Below, piece after piece: positions 28,659 through 37,049 of a stretch of 64,000 nt of DNA. Within the stretch, counting starts at the first letter, position 1. Each line of letters begins with the position of its first letter. The DNA comes from Nocardioides marmoribigeumensis (GTDB taxonomy: Bacteria; Actinomycetota; Actinomycetes; Propionibacteriales; Nocardioidaceae). Position numbers and translations under genes: made by a program. The notes under the pieces are model-generated. The model did no database searches. It saw only the letters and a program-made list of their open reading frames with translations, and was not told the origin of the DNA. The stretch spans positions 2,108,001 through 2,172,000 of the forward strand of contig NZ_JAVDYG010000001.1 in the NCBI RefSeq assembly GCF_031458325.1, in the 5' to 3' direction.

Positions 28659-29876
28659 GTGAGTCCTGCGGTCCCGGCCGTGACCGACCCGCTCGAGCGC
28701 GCGGCCTGGTCCTGGGTGGCCCACCTCCTCGCCGGGGGTACGACGGCCTGGGCAGCCTGGGTGGAGTCCCCGGAGTCGGTCGCGCACGACGTGAGGCGGC
28801 CGGTGGGCCTCGACGCCCTCCCGGGCGCCGCGCAGCTCGAGCTGCTGCGGGTGCTGGTCGAGGCCGCGGGCGCGCCGCTCGAGGAGTCCCTCGCCCTGCG
28901 GGTCCTGCGCCGCCCGGCCCCCGGACGCGGGCCGGTCGACCTGCCGCTGGGCTGGCCCGGTGAGGGGCAGGTGACCGCCGACGGCTTCCACCACCGGTCC
29001 GCCCCACCCACCGACCCCGGCTCGCTCGACGTGGAGGAGGTGCTCCGGGTGGCGGCGGGGGTGATCGCCGACCTGCTCCTCGAGGAGCCCGCCGCGCCCC
29101 GGCGGCGCACGCGAGCGGTGCCCACCCGCCTGCCCCGGCCCCGGACCGGCCCCTCGGTCTGGGTGGAGGGCCCGCCGCGCAGCCGGGCCGCGGTGCGGGC
29201 CGAGCTCGCGGCGGGCGGGACCCGTCTGCACCGCCCGCGGCTGAGGTGGCGGGGCGGCCGCACGTTGCCCGACCGCGTGCTGGTCGTCGTACCCCCTCTG
29301 GAGCGGGGGCTCCTCGAGGTGTGGGAGGACCGCAGCGTGGCCGGGGCGGCGCGCCGCTGGGAGCGGTGGGTGCAGGAGATCCAGGGCAGCAACCGGCTCC
29401 CCCCCTCGCTGCGCTCGCGGAGCGTGGCGCTGTGGTGGGCCGAGCGGATCGGCGCCGACCGGGTGCAGGTCACGGTGCGGCACGGCGTGGACGCGGCCGG
29501 TGACCTGAGCGCGCTCGAGGTCGACGTGCTGCGGCGGGTCAACGCGGTGCTGGTGCTGCACCGCGGTGGCGACGACCGGGCCGCGATCGCCGCCCGGCTG
29601 GGCGAGCGGCTGCAGGGCCTCGGCCGGTCGATCGGGGTCCCGGGCCCCGCCGAGCTGCGGGTGCCGGTCGCCCAGCTGCGCTGGCTCCAGGCCTGGTCCG
29701 CACGCATCACCGACGGGCTGACCCGCGCTGGCTACCCTGTCGACGGCGACCTGGCGTCGCTGCGCCCCCGACCCCCCGCGGAGGGCGACGTCCACTCGCT
29801 CGACCCCCGGGAGGTGCTCGCGCTCATGACGGCGCTGCTGCTGCCCGGCCGGGCTGCGCGACGGGACCCCCGATGA
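28659..29876 (+). CDS. Unknown protein between two sulfotransferase-like genes
   Basis: A 405-aa protein that I cannot assign. The N-terminal third is helical (ERAAWSWVAHLLAGG), the middle is Pro/Arg-rich and may be disordered, and the last third has a regular helical part ending DPREVLALMTALLLPGR. No signal peptide, metal motif or nucleotide loop is visible. GTG 28659 lies 40 bases after the first sulfotransferase-like gene; its stop overlaps the ATG of the second (ATGA at 29873-29876). The position suggests it serves the same process as the two neighbours. Confidence 0.6.
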   Translation: MSPAVPAVTDPLERAAWSWVAHLLAGGTTAWAAWVESPESVAHDVRRPVGLDALPGAAQLELLRVLVEAAGAPLEESLALRVLRRPAPGRGPVDLPLGWPGEGQVTADGFHHRSAPPTDPGSLDVEEVLRVAAGVIADLLLEEPAAPRRRTRAVPTRLPRPRTGPSVWVEGPPRSRAAVRAELAAGGTRLHRPRLRWRGGRTLPDRVLVVVPPLERGLLEVWEDRSVAGAARRWERWVQEIQGSNRLPPSLRSRSVALWWAERIGADRVQVTVRHGVDAAGDLSALEVDVLRRVNAVLVLHRGGDDRAAIAARLGERLQGLGRSIGVPGPAELRVPVAQLRWLQAWSARITDGLTRAGYPVDGDLASLRPRPPAEGDVHSLDPREVLALMTALLLPGRAARRDPR

Positions 29877-31078
29877 GGCGCGTGGTCCTGCACGTCGGGA
29901 CCCCCAAGACGGGCACGTCGTTCGTCCAGGACCTGCTGTTCCAGCAGCGCGAGGCGCTCGCGGCGCAGGGCGTGCTCTATCCCGCCGACCGGTTCGACGC
30001 CCACTTCCTGGCCGCGCTCGACCTGATGGAGCTGCGCTGGGGCGGGCTGGAGCACCAGGCGGTCGGGGCGTGGGACCGCCTGGCCCAGCAGGTGCGGGCC
30101 TGGGAGGGCCACACCGTCATCGTGTCCCACGAGATCCTCGCCCGCGCCTCGGTGGAGCAGGTGCGGCTCGCGCTGGAGTCGTTCGGCGCCGACCGCGAGG
30201 TGCACGTGGTGCTGTCGGCTCGCGACCTGGTGCGCCAGATCCCGGCGGAGTGGCAGGAGAACGTCAAGCACCGGCGCACCGTCGCCTACCGCGACTTCCT
30301 CGACCAGGTCACCGCGGACGTCCCCGAGACCGAGGTGGCGACGTGGTTCTGGGGGGTCCAGGAGGTCCCCGCGATCCTCGGCCGGTGGGGCGGCACCCTG
30401 CCGCCCGAGCACGTCCACGTGGTCACGGTCCCCAAGCCGGGGTCGCCGCGGTCGCTGCTGTGGGAGAGGTTCGCGGGCGTCTTCGGCCTCGACCCGCAGG
30501 CCTGGGCCTCCGAGTCCGAGCGCGCCAACCCCAGCCTCGGCGCTCCCGAGACCGCGCTGGTGCGCGCGATCAACCAGCGGGTCAACGGCGGGGTGCTCGC
30601 CAACGACCACTACCGCGACCTGGTCCGCGAGACCCTCGCCCACCGCGCGCTGGCGCACCGCCGCGGCTCGCCGAGGCTGTTCCTGCCGCCCGACGTGCGC
30701 ACCTGGGCCACCGACCTGTCCCACCGCTGGATCGCCGAGCTCGAGGCCAGGGAGTACGACGTCGTCGGCTCGCTCGAGGACCTGCGCCCCGACACCGCCG
30801 ACGCGACCGGGTTCGTCGACCCCGACGAGCAGGGACCCGCCGATCTCGTCGAGCCGATGATGGACGCGGTCGTGACCCTGCTGCAGAAGGGTGCCGAGCT
30901 GCGCGAGGAGGTCGAGCGGCTCCACCAGGAGCTCGACAGCACCCGCCACGAGCGCGACCAGGCCTACCTCGCCGCCGGGCTGCTCCACCGCGCCAAGCAC
31001 GCCCTCGTGCGGCGCTCGGAGACCCACCGCACCGCCCACCTCGCGCTCAAGGCCTACCGCCGGGCGCGGGGTCGCTGA
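29873..31078 (+). CDS. Sulfotransferase-like P-loop protein, copy 2
   Basis: A 401-aa paralogue of the protein at 27524-28618. The P-loop is LHVGTPKTGTSFVQ. Shared motifs are SHEILARAS, SARDLVRQIPAEWQENVKHRR and VHVVTVPKPGSPRSLLW. It has an additional C-terminal coiled-coil-like stretch (LREEVERLHQELDSTRHERD, about residues 340-365) and a basic tail. The start overlaps the previous stop. Enzymatic role probable by fold (PAPS-dependent transfer), substrate unknown. Confidence 0.75.
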   Translation: MRRVVLHVGTPKTGTSFVQDLLFQQREALAAQGVLYPADRFDAHFLAALDLMELRWGGLEHQAVGAWDRLAQQVRAWEGHTVIVSHEILARASVEQVRLALESFGADREVHVVLSARDLVRQIPAEWQENVKHRRTVAYRDFLDQVTADVPETEVATWFWGVQEVPAILGRWGGTLPPEHVHVVTVPKPGSPRSLLWERFAGVFGLDPQAWASESERANPSLGAPETALVRAINQRVNGGVLANDHYRDLVRETLAHRALAHRRGSPRLFLPPDVRTWATDLSHRWIAELEAREYDVVGSLEDLRPDTADATGFVDPDEQGPADLVEPMMDAVVTLLQKGAELREEVERLHQELDSTRHERDQAYLAAGLLHRAKHALVRRSETHRTAHLALKAYRRARGR

Positions 31079-31082
31079 CCGC

Positions 31083-31655
31083 TCACCGGTCGGGCCGGAG
31101 GAAGGCCCCCACGGCCCGGAGCGCGGTGAGGACGTCGTCGGTCCAGTCGCCGCCCAGCAGCAGCATCGACTCGCCCCCCATGAAGCCCAGCCCGACCAGG
31201 GTGGCGATCGTGCGGGGGCGGAAGGGGCCGAGGTCGCCGAGCTCGTCGGCCGCCTCGGTGACCACCTGCTCGAGCAGGTCGAACCACCCGCGCAGCAGGC
31301 GGGTCACCTCGGCGCCGATCGCCGCGTCGCTCCACCCGGCGGCGATCATCTCCTGCAGCATCCGCACGTAGCCCGAGGCGAGGTCCTCCTCGAGGAAGTC
31401 GCAGGCCTGGTCGTAGCGCTGCCACAGCGGCGCGTCGGCGCCGTACATCGCCGCCTGCCGGGCCAGCAGTTGGGTGTTCTCGTGCGTGAGCAGGGCGAGC
31501 ACGAGGCCCTGACGGCTGCCGAAGTGGTAGTGGATCTGGCTCAACGGCACGCCCGCGCGGTCGGCCACGCGCCGCGTCGAGAGCTGGGCGTGGCCGTCGG
31601 TGAGCAGGCACTCGCGGGCCGCCCCGATCAGCCGGTCGCGCGTCCCTGCGGTCAT
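31083..31655 (-). CDS. TetR/AcrR family transcriptional regulator
   Basis: A 190-aa repressor. The N-terminal helix-turn-helix (about residues 8-50) has the TetR pattern RLIGAARECLLTDG, STRRVADRAGVPLSQIHYHFGSRQGL. The C-terminal part is a ligand-binding helical domain of unknown ligand. ATG 31655 is chosen since the HTH starts directly after it; the frame is open further upstream, but across the operators. It is divergent from the tautomerase gene and two TetR-type palindromes lie between them, so it most likely controls itself and the tautomerase. Confidence 0.9.
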   Translation of the reverse strand: MTAGTRDRLIGAARECLLTDGHAQLSTRRVADRAGVPLSQIHYHFGSRQGLVLALLTHENTQLLARQAAMYGADAPLWQRYDQACDFLEEDLASGYVRMLQEMIAAGWSDAAIGAEVTRLLRGWFDLLEQVVTEAADELGDLGPFRPRTIATLVGLGFMGGESMLLLGGDWTDDVLTALRAVGAFLRPDR

Positions 31656-31680
31656 CGCCACTCCTGGAGGTCGGGGGGTC

Positions 31681-31739
31681 TTGTCGGTCGGTCGACCGAA
31701 TGCTAGCGTACGACGATCCCGTTCGGTCGATCGACCGAA
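31681..31739 (+). promoter_or_regulatory. Promoter with two TetR-type operators in the TetR/tautomerase gap
   Basis: A plausible -35 TTGTCG (31681-31686) and -10 TAGCGT (31704-31709) are exactly 17 bases apart and read toward the tautomerase gene. An 18-bp perfect palindrome TTCGGTCGATCGACCGAA lies at 31722-31739 just past the -10, and a 16-of-18 copy at 31683-31700 fills the -35/-10 spacer. Binding at either would block the polymerase. Two sites 39 bases apart may allow cooperative binding. Confidence 0.75.
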
Positions 31740-31776
31740 CCCGGCGGACAGCCGGACGAACCACCAGGAGGACGCC

Positions 31777-32007
31777 ATGCCGCTCATCGAGGTCAACGTG
31801 ATCAAGGACGTGTTCAGCCCGGAGCAGAAGCGCCGGATCATCACGCGCCTGACCGACGCCATGGTCGAGATCGAGGGCGAGAACATGCGCCCGGTCACGT
31901 GGTGCGTCGTGCGCGAGGTCGCCAGCGGCGACTGGGGCATCGCGGGCAACCCGCTGACCACCGAGGACGTGCGGGCCCTCGCCGCGGGCGTCCCCGCCGG
32001 GGTCTGA
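31777..32007 (+). CDS. 4-oxalocrotonate tautomerase family protein
   Basis: A 76-aa tautomerase. After removal of Met, Pro1 of PLIEVNVIKDVFS is the catalytic base; the rest (SPEQKRRIITRLTDAMVEIEG, PVTWCVVREVASGDWGIAG) fits the small tautomerase family, which works as oligomers on enol/keto substrates. The ribosome site AGGAG (31766-31770) precedes the ATG. It is divergent from the TetR gene and should be repressed by it. The natural substrate is unknown. Confidence 0.88.
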   Translation: MPLIEVNVIKDVFSPEQKRRIITRLTDAMVEIEGENMRPVTWCVVREVASGDWGIAGNPLTTEDVRALAAGVPAGV

Positions 32008-32062
32008 GCCGGAGCCGGGCGGGCCCCTGGCCACCGGGTCGCGAGCGCAGGAGACTTCAGGC

Positions 32063-33298
32063 ATGACGCGCTCGTGGACCCGGGCCGGCCGCCGGCCCCG
32101 CCGCGTGCTCTACCTCTCCTCGCCGATCGGGCTGGGGCACGCGCGGCGCGACCTCGCCATCGCCCAGGAGCTGAGGCGGGCCCACCCCGACCTCCGGGTC
32201 GACTGGCTCACCCAGCACCCGGTCACGCGCGTGCTCGAGGACGCCGGCGAGCACGTCCACCCCGCGTCGGCGTGGCTGGCCGGCGAGTCGGCCCACCTCG
32301 AGGGCGAGTCGGGCGAGCACGACCTCCACGTCTTCCAGGCGATCCGGGACATGGACGAGATCCTGGTCAACAACTTCATGGTGTTCCACGACGTGGTCGA
32401 GGAGACCGCCTACGACCTGGTCGTCGGCGACGAGTCCTGGGACGTCGACTACTTCCTGCACGAGAACCCCGAGCTCAAGCGCTTCGCCTTCGCCTGGATG
32501 ACCGACTTCGTCGGCTGGCTGCCGATGCCCGGCCTCGGGGCCCGCGAGGCGCTCCTGACCGCCGACTACAACGCCGAGATGCTCGAGCAGCGGGCGCGGC
32601 ACCGCCGGGTCCGTGACCGCCAGGTGTTCGTGGGCAACCCGGACGACGTCGTGGACGAGTCGTTCGGGCCGGGCCTGCCCGGCATCCGCGAGTGGACCCA
32701 CGAGCACTTCGACTTCTCCGGCTACGTCACCGGCTTCGACCCGCCCTCGGCCGAGAGGGTCGCCCGGTGCCGCGAGGAGCTGGGCGTCGGCCCCGACGAG
32801 CTCCTCTGCGTGGTCGCGGTCGGCGGCTCCGGGGTCGGGGAGCCCCTGCTGCGCCGGGTGCTCGACGCGGTCGGGCCGGCGCGCGACCTGCTGCCCGGGC
32901 TGCGCTTCTGGGTGGTCACGGGCCCCCGGATCGACCCGTCGCGCCTGCCCGAGGTCCCGGGCGTCGAGGTCCGTGGCTACGTGCCCGACCTCTACCTCCA
33001 CCTGGCCGCCGCCGACGTCGCGGTGGTGCAGGGCGGGCTCACGACCACGATGGAGCTCGCGGCGGCCGAGGTGCCGTTCCTCTACGTGCCGCTGCAGCAC
33101 CACTTCGAGCAGAACGTCCACGTCCCGCACCGCCTGCGCAACTACGGCGCCGGCCGGTGCACGCCCTTCGAGGAGGCCTCCGACCCGCACCGGCTCGCGG
33201 AGGCGATCGTCGCCCAGGTCGGCAACGAGGTCACCTCGCGGCCGGTCGAGACCGACGGCGCGGTGCGCGCCGCCCGGATGCTGGAGGAGCTGCTGTGA
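32063..33298 (+). CDS. GT-B glycosyltransferase (MurG/UGT-like)
   Basis: A 411-aa protein with the first Rossmann domain starting RVLYLSSPIGLGHARRDLAIA and the second carrying VQGGLTTTMELAAAEVPFLYVPLQHHFEQN, the nucleotide-sugar contact region of the MurG/UGT group. There is no membrane segment. The acceptor is unknown. Its stop overlaps the next gene's GTG by four bases (GTGA at 33295), and that gene overlaps the hydrolase in the same way, so the three form one translationally coupled operon. Confidence 0.8.
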   Translation: MTRSWTRAGRRPRRVLYLSSPIGLGHARRDLAIAQELRRAHPDLRVDWLTQHPVTRVLEDAGEHVHPASAWLAGESAHLEGESGEHDLHVFQAIRDMDEILVNNFMVFHDVVEETAYDLVVGDESWDVDYFLHENPELKRFAFAWMTDFVGWLPMPGLGAREALLTADYNAEMLEQRARHRRVRDRQVFVGNPDDVVDESFGPGLPGIREWTHEHFDFSGYVTGFDPPSAERVARCREELGVGPDELLCVVAVGGSGVGEPLLRRVLDAVGPARDLLPGLRFWVVTGPRIDPSRLPEVPGVEVRGYVPDLYLHLAAADVAVVQGGLTTTMELAAAEVPFLYVPLQHHFEQNVHVPHRLRNYGAGRCTPFEEASDPHRLAEAIVAQVGNEVTSRPVETDGAVRAARMLEELL

Positions 33299-33696
33299 AC
33301 GACCGCACGAGCGACGAGCAGGCGGTGCGCGCCACCGCCCTGGACTACTTCGAGGGGTGGTACGCCGCCGACCTGGCCCGGGTGGACCGGGCGCTGCACC
33401 CCGCGCTGGTGAAGCGCTCGGCCGTGCAGGTGGGGGCGCAGCCGCCGAGCCTGACCACCAAGGAGCGGATGCTCGAGCTCGTCCGGGCCGGCGGGGGCGT
33501 CGAGGACCGCACCGACGACCCGATCGAGGTCACCGTGGTCGACGTCCACCACGACGTCGCCGCCGCCGTGGTGCGGTCCGCGCAGTACCGCGAGTACCTC
33601 CACCTCGTGCGCACCGGCGCGCGGTGGCAGGTCGTCAACGCCTTCTGGCAGCTCACCGACCCGGCCGGCGAGCCCGGGCAGGACGACGCGCGGTGA
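33295..33696 (+). CDS. NTF2-like (putative lumazine-binding) family protein
   Basis: A 133-aa protein of the SnoaL/NTF2-like cone fold, closest to the putative lumazine-binding subgroup: ATALDYFEGWYAADLARVDR at the N-terminus, LHPALVKRS, and VVNAFWQL at the end. The fold binds small hydrophobic ligands; some are enzymes. It is the middle gene of a coupled operon with a glycosyltransferase and an alpha/beta hydrolase (GTGA overlaps at both ends). A GTG start at 33295 is fixed by the overlap. Confidence 0.75.
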   Translation: MNDRTSDEQAVRATALDYFEGWYAADLARVDRALHPALVKRSAVQVGAQPPSLTTKERMLELVRAGGGVEDRTDDPIEVTVVDVHHDVAAAVVRSAQYREYLHLVRTGARWQVVNAFWQLTDPAGEPGQDDAR

Positions 33697-34607
33697 GGAC
33701 GCTCGCCCCGGACGTCTCGGCCCGCAACGAGAGCGACGGCGTCCGGATCCACCACGAGGTGTGGGGCGAGGTCGGGAGTGGGAGGGACCGCACGGTCCTG
33801 CTGCTCCCGACCTGGACGATCGTGCACAAGCGGCTGTGGAAGGCGCAGGTGCCCTACCTCTCGCGCCACCTGCGGGTGCTGACCTACGACGGTCCGGGCA
33901 ACGGCGGCTCCGACCGTCCGCTCGACCCGGCGGCCTACGACCACGACCAGCAGGTCCGGCACGCCGTGCGGGTGCTCGACGCCAGCGGCACCGACCGGGC
34001 GGTGGTCGTCGCCTTCTCCCAGGGGTGCACGTGGGCCCTCGAGCTGGCCGCGTTCCACCCCGAGCGGGTCCGGGGCGTGGTCCTGATCGGCGCGGCCGTG
34101 CCGCTCACCGACGGGCACGCGGTGCGCGTCGCGGAGGGGGACCCGTCGGGGCTGCCGCCGTCACGGGTGCCTCTGGTCGAGCAGGACCCCGACGAGCACT
34201 GGGCGAAGTACGACCCCGGCTACTGGCGCGAGCACCACGAGGACTTCTGCTGGTTCTTCTTCGGCCGGTGCTTCCCCGAGCCCCACTCCACCAAGCAGGT
34301 CGAGGACTGCGTCGGCTGGGCGCTCGAGACCACGCCGGAGGTGCTCGCCGCCGAGGCGCTGGCCAGGCGGCCGAGCCGCGAGCTCGTGGAGGGCTGGTGC
34401 CGGTCGCTGACCGCACCGGTGCTCGCCCTGCACGGCGACGAGGACCTGATCAGCCCGCCGTCGCGCGGACGGCGGATCGCCGAGCTCACCGGCGGGGAGT
34501 ACGTCGAGCTCGTGGGCTCCGGCCACGTGCCGCAGGCCCGTGACCCGGTGCGGGTCAACCTGCTGGTCGCGGAGTTCGCCGCACGGTGCTTCGCCGCGGA
34601 CGGGTGA
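33693..34607 (+). CDS. Alpha/beta fold hydrolase
   Basis: A 304-aa alpha/beta hydrolase. The oxyanion region TVLLLPTWTI, the GPGNGGSDRP loop after the first strand, and the nucleophile elbow VVAFSQGCTWA (Ser in place of the classic G-x-S-x-G second position, F-S-Q-G) are present; the acid is probably D in HGDEDLISPP and the His is in SGHVPQARDP. Reaction type unknown. GTG at 33693 overlaps the preceding stop. Confidence 0.82.
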   Translation: MRTLAPDVSARNESDGVRIHHEVWGEVGSGRDRTVLLLPTWTIVHKRLWKAQVPYLSRHLRVLTYDGPGNGGSDRPLDPAAYDHDQQVRHAVRVLDASGTDRAVVVAFSQGCTWALELAAFHPERVRGVVLIGAAVPLTDGHAVRVAEGDPSGLPPSRVPLVEQDPDEHWAKYDPGYWREHHEDFCWFFFGRCFPEPHSTKQVEDCVGWALETTPEVLAAEALARRPSRELVEGWCRSLTAPVLALHGDEDLISPPSRGRRIAELTGGEYVELVGSGHVPQARDPVRVNLLVAEFAARCFAADG

Positions 34608-34616
34608 GCCCGGGCC

Positions 34617-35300
34617 TCAGTGCGGGTGCCGGCGCGCCATCAGCTCGCGCGCGGCGTACCTCCCGACCTGCCAGGTGTTCCACCCGTCGGAGCTCGCGCC
34701 CCACACGCCGCCGGCGACGGGCACGCGACGGATGACGGTGCCGGCCGCCCGCTTGCCGATGACGCGACTGATCAGCGCCGAGGTGACCTCGCCGGCGACG
34801 AGCGCGTCGAGCTCGGGGTCGTGGACCGGTGCGGTGACCAGCACCGAGGGGCGGCCCGGGATGCGGCGCTTGCGGACCAGCTGCTTGACCGCGTCCTCAC
34901 CGAGCACGCAGAGCAGGATCGCGTTGCGCACGCGCCCGTCGGACAGGTCGTAGCCCCGCAGGTGGGCGATCGTGGCCACCATCCGGCACTGGAGCAGGGC
35001 CAGCCCGGCGATGTTGGCCGGGATCGTCGCCGGCGCCGTGGTGAGGCCCCCGAGGTTGGTCACGAAGCCCTCACCGGCCGCGAGGCCGGTGTGGGTCTTG
35101 ACCACGTCGTTGACCGCCTGGTCGACCGCGCCCTCGTTGTCCCGCAGGTGCTTCTCGGCGACGGCAGCGGCGGACGGCAGCGGACCCACGCCGTTGATCG
35201 CGCGCAGGAGCGTCTGGTGGATGAAGCCGCGGTTGAGCTTGGGTGCGACCTTGTGGACGTCGGGGACGACGGCGTCGATGACCTTGCGGCGGATGCCCAT
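34617..35300 (-). CDS. EcsC family protein
   Basis: A 227-aa protein of the EcsC family. It has the signs GFVTNLGGLTTAPATIPANIAGLALLQCRMVATIAHLRGYDL and VRNAILLCVLGEDAVKQ, with a hydrophobic helical middle that may touch the membrane. The role of EcsC proteins is unclear. ATG 35300 begins the conserved part. It is divergent from the aat gene. Confidence 0.8.
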   Translation of the reverse strand: MGIRRKVIDAVVPDVHKVAPKLNRGFIHQTLLRAINGVGPLPSAAAVAEKHLRDNEGAVDQAVNDVVKTHTGLAAGEGFVTNLGGLTTAPATIPANIAGLALLQCRMVATIAHLRGYDLSDGRVRNAILLCVLGEDAVKQLVRKRRIPGRPSVLVTAPVHDPELDALVAGEVTSALISRVIGKRAAGTVIRRVPVAGGVWGASSDGWNTWQVGRYAARELMARRHPH

Positions 35301-35332
35301 GGGGTCAGTCTTCCCAGGAACGCCAAGAGGGC

Positions 35333-35338
35333 CACAAT
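35333..35338 (+). promoter_or_regulatory. Candidate -10 box (CACAAT) of the aat gene
   Basis: CACAAT ends 7 bases before the GTG at 35346. No ribosome site is present in the gap, so a leaderless mRNA is likely. Confidence 0.4.
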
Positions 35339-35345
35339 CGGTCTC

Positions 35346-36092
35346 GTGCAGAGGGGTGGCGGGGTGTGGGCGGACCTGGCGGCCGCGTGCGTCTGGGACC
35401 TGCCCGACCTGCGGGCGATCCCGGGCCTCGACCTCGACGCCGACCTCGACGACGGGGGTGTGGGCGACCTGGTGTGCGCGGGGGCGGACCTCGCCCCGGA
35501 GACCCTCGTCCGCGCGTACTCCCTCGGCCTCTTCCCGATGCCCGACCCCCGCGCCCGCCGGCGGAGCGCGCCTCCGACGTGGTGGTCGCCGGCCGAGCGC
35601 GGCGTCCTCCCGCTGGACGGCCTGCGCGTGACCCGGTCGCTGCGACAGAGCGCGCGACGCTACGACGTGCGCCTGGACACCGCGTTCACCGAGGTGGTGC
35701 TCGGGTGCGCCGACCCGGCTCGTGAGGGCGGGTGGATCGACCGGGACTTCGTCGCGGCGTACTCCCGGCTCCACGAGCTCGGCCTGGCCCACTCGGTGGA
35801 GGCGTGGTCGGACGGCGAGCTGGTGGGCGGGCTCTACGGCGTCTGCCTCGGCGGCCTCTTCGCGGGCGAGTCGATGTTCCACACCGCGCGCGACGCGAGC
35901 AAGGTCGCCCTCCTCGGGCTCGTCGACCTGCTGCGCGACGGGGAGCCCGACCGGCTGCTCGACGTGCAGTGGTCGACCCCCCACCTCGCCTCGCTCGGGG
36001 TGGGGGAGGTGCCGCGCTCGACCTACCTCACACGGTTGCTGCCGGCAGCACTGGAGGTGCCGGAGCCGCGGTGGGCCCTTCCCCGAGCTTGA
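35346..36092 (+). CDS. aat: Leucyl/phenylalanyl-tRNA--protein transferase
   Basis: A 248-aa protein that attaches Leu or Phe from aminoacyl-tRNA to the N-terminus of proteins with basic first residues, marking them for ClpAP/ClpS decay. Family signs: AYSLGLFPMPDP, WWSPAERGVLPLDGLRVTRSLRQS, EGGWIDRDFVAAYSRLHELG, GLYGVCLGGLFAGESMFHTARDASKVAL and VQWSTPHLASLGV. The GTG at 35346 follows a -10-like box. The last 65 bases overlap the convergent EamA gene, so the two ends are opposed. Confidence 0.92.
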   Translation: MQRGGGVWADLAAACVWDLPDLRAIPGLDLDADLDDGGVGDLVCAGADLAPETLVRAYSLGLFPMPDPRARRRSAPPTWWSPAERGVLPLDGLRVTRSLRQSARRYDVRLDTAFTEVVLGCADPAREGGWIDRDFVAAYSRLHELGLAHSVEAWSDGELVGGLYGVCLGGLFAGESMFHTARDASKVALLGLVDLLRDGEPDRLLDVQWSTPHLASLGVGEVPRSTYLTRLLPAALEVPEPRWALPRA

Positions 36093-37011
36093 CCAGCACG
36101 ACGCCGGCGAGCACGAGCGCACCGCCGCCGAGCTGCACGGCCCCGGGCAGCTGGCCCAGCAGCAGCCAGGCGAACAGCACCGCGCAGAGCACCTCGAGCA
36201 GCGCGACGAACGACGAGAGCCGCGAGCCCAGCAGCCGCCCGGCCGCGACCCCGGAGGCGTAGGCCAGGGAGGCGGTCACCAGTCCGAGCGCGAGCACCGG
36301 CAGCCACCACGCCACCTCGACGCCGCGGTAGTCGGCCGCCGCGGTCGAGGCGCCCATCGGCAGCGCCCCCACGAGGCCTGCGAGCCCGAGCACGACCGCG
36401 CCGACGACCAGCCCGGCGGTCGCCAGGGCGAGCGGCGGGAGGTCGAGGCCGTCGTGCCCGTTGATCACGAAGTACGACGCGGCGCCGACCATCGCGCCCA
36501 GCGCCCACAGCACCCCGACCGGGTCGAGGGACGCCCCCGACAGCAGGTCGAGCACGAGCACCAGGCCGGCCGCGGCGATCACGGCACCGGCGACGGTGAG
36601 CCGGCCGGGTCGCTCGCCGTGCGCCGCCCAGAGGAACAGGACCACGGCCGCGGGAGCGGTGTACTCGATCAGCAGCGCCGGCCCGACGTCCATCCGGGCG
36701 ACCGCGGAGAAGTAGCACAGCTGCGCGCCCGCGACCGCCAGCACGCCGTACGCCGTGACCAGGCGCCACGAGGCGCGCAGGACCGCCCAGCGGCCGCGCA
36801 TCGCCCGGACCCCGAGCGGGGCGAGGGCCAGGGCCGCGAGCGCGACGCGGAGGAGCACGACCGACCCGGGGGTCCACCCCGTGCGGATGAGCCCGGTCGC
36901 CAGCGGTCCCGACAGGGCGAAGCTCGCCGCCGAGACGACCGCGAGCCCGAGGCCCCGCGACAGGGCCGAGGGTGCGGGGAGGGTCACCTCGTCATGGGTC
37001 AACGTGCTCAT
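36028..37011 (-). CDS. EamA (DMT) family transporter
   Basis: A 327-aa membrane protein with about ten hydrophobic helices arranged as two EamA repeats (N half about 20-150, C half about 165-300). Members export metabolites, amino acids or nucleotide sugars. The substrate is unknown. The ATG at 37011 gives a first helix of usual length. The 3' end overlaps the convergent aat gene by 65 bases, which may cause antisense interference. Confidence 0.85.
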   Translation of the reverse strand: MSTLTHDEVTLPAPSALSRGLGLAVVSAASFALSGPLATGLIRTGWTPGSVVLLRVALAALALAPLGVRAMRGRWAVLRASWRLVTAYGVLAVAGAQLCYFSAVARMDVGPALLIEYTAPAAVVLFLWAAHGERPGRLTVAGAVIAAAGLVLVLDLLSGASLDPVGVLWALGAMVGAASYFVINGHDGLDLPPLALATAGLVVGAVVLGLAGLVGALPMGASTAAADYRGVEVAWWLPVLALGLVTASLAYASGVAAGRLLGSRLSSFVALLEVLCAVLFAWLLLGQLPGAVQLGGGALVLAGVVLVKLGEGPTAAPAPPVLPAATV

Positions 37012-37037
37012 GGGACCTGACGGTAGGCCCGCTCGCG

Positions 37038-37043
37038 TAAGGT
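37038..37043 (+). promoter_or_regulatory. Candidate -10 box (TAAGGT) of the CGNR gene
   Basis: TAAGGT ends 6 bases before the GTG at 37050. No ribosome site is visible, so a leaderless mRNA is likely. Confidence 0.5.
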
Positions 37044-37049
37044 GTCAAC

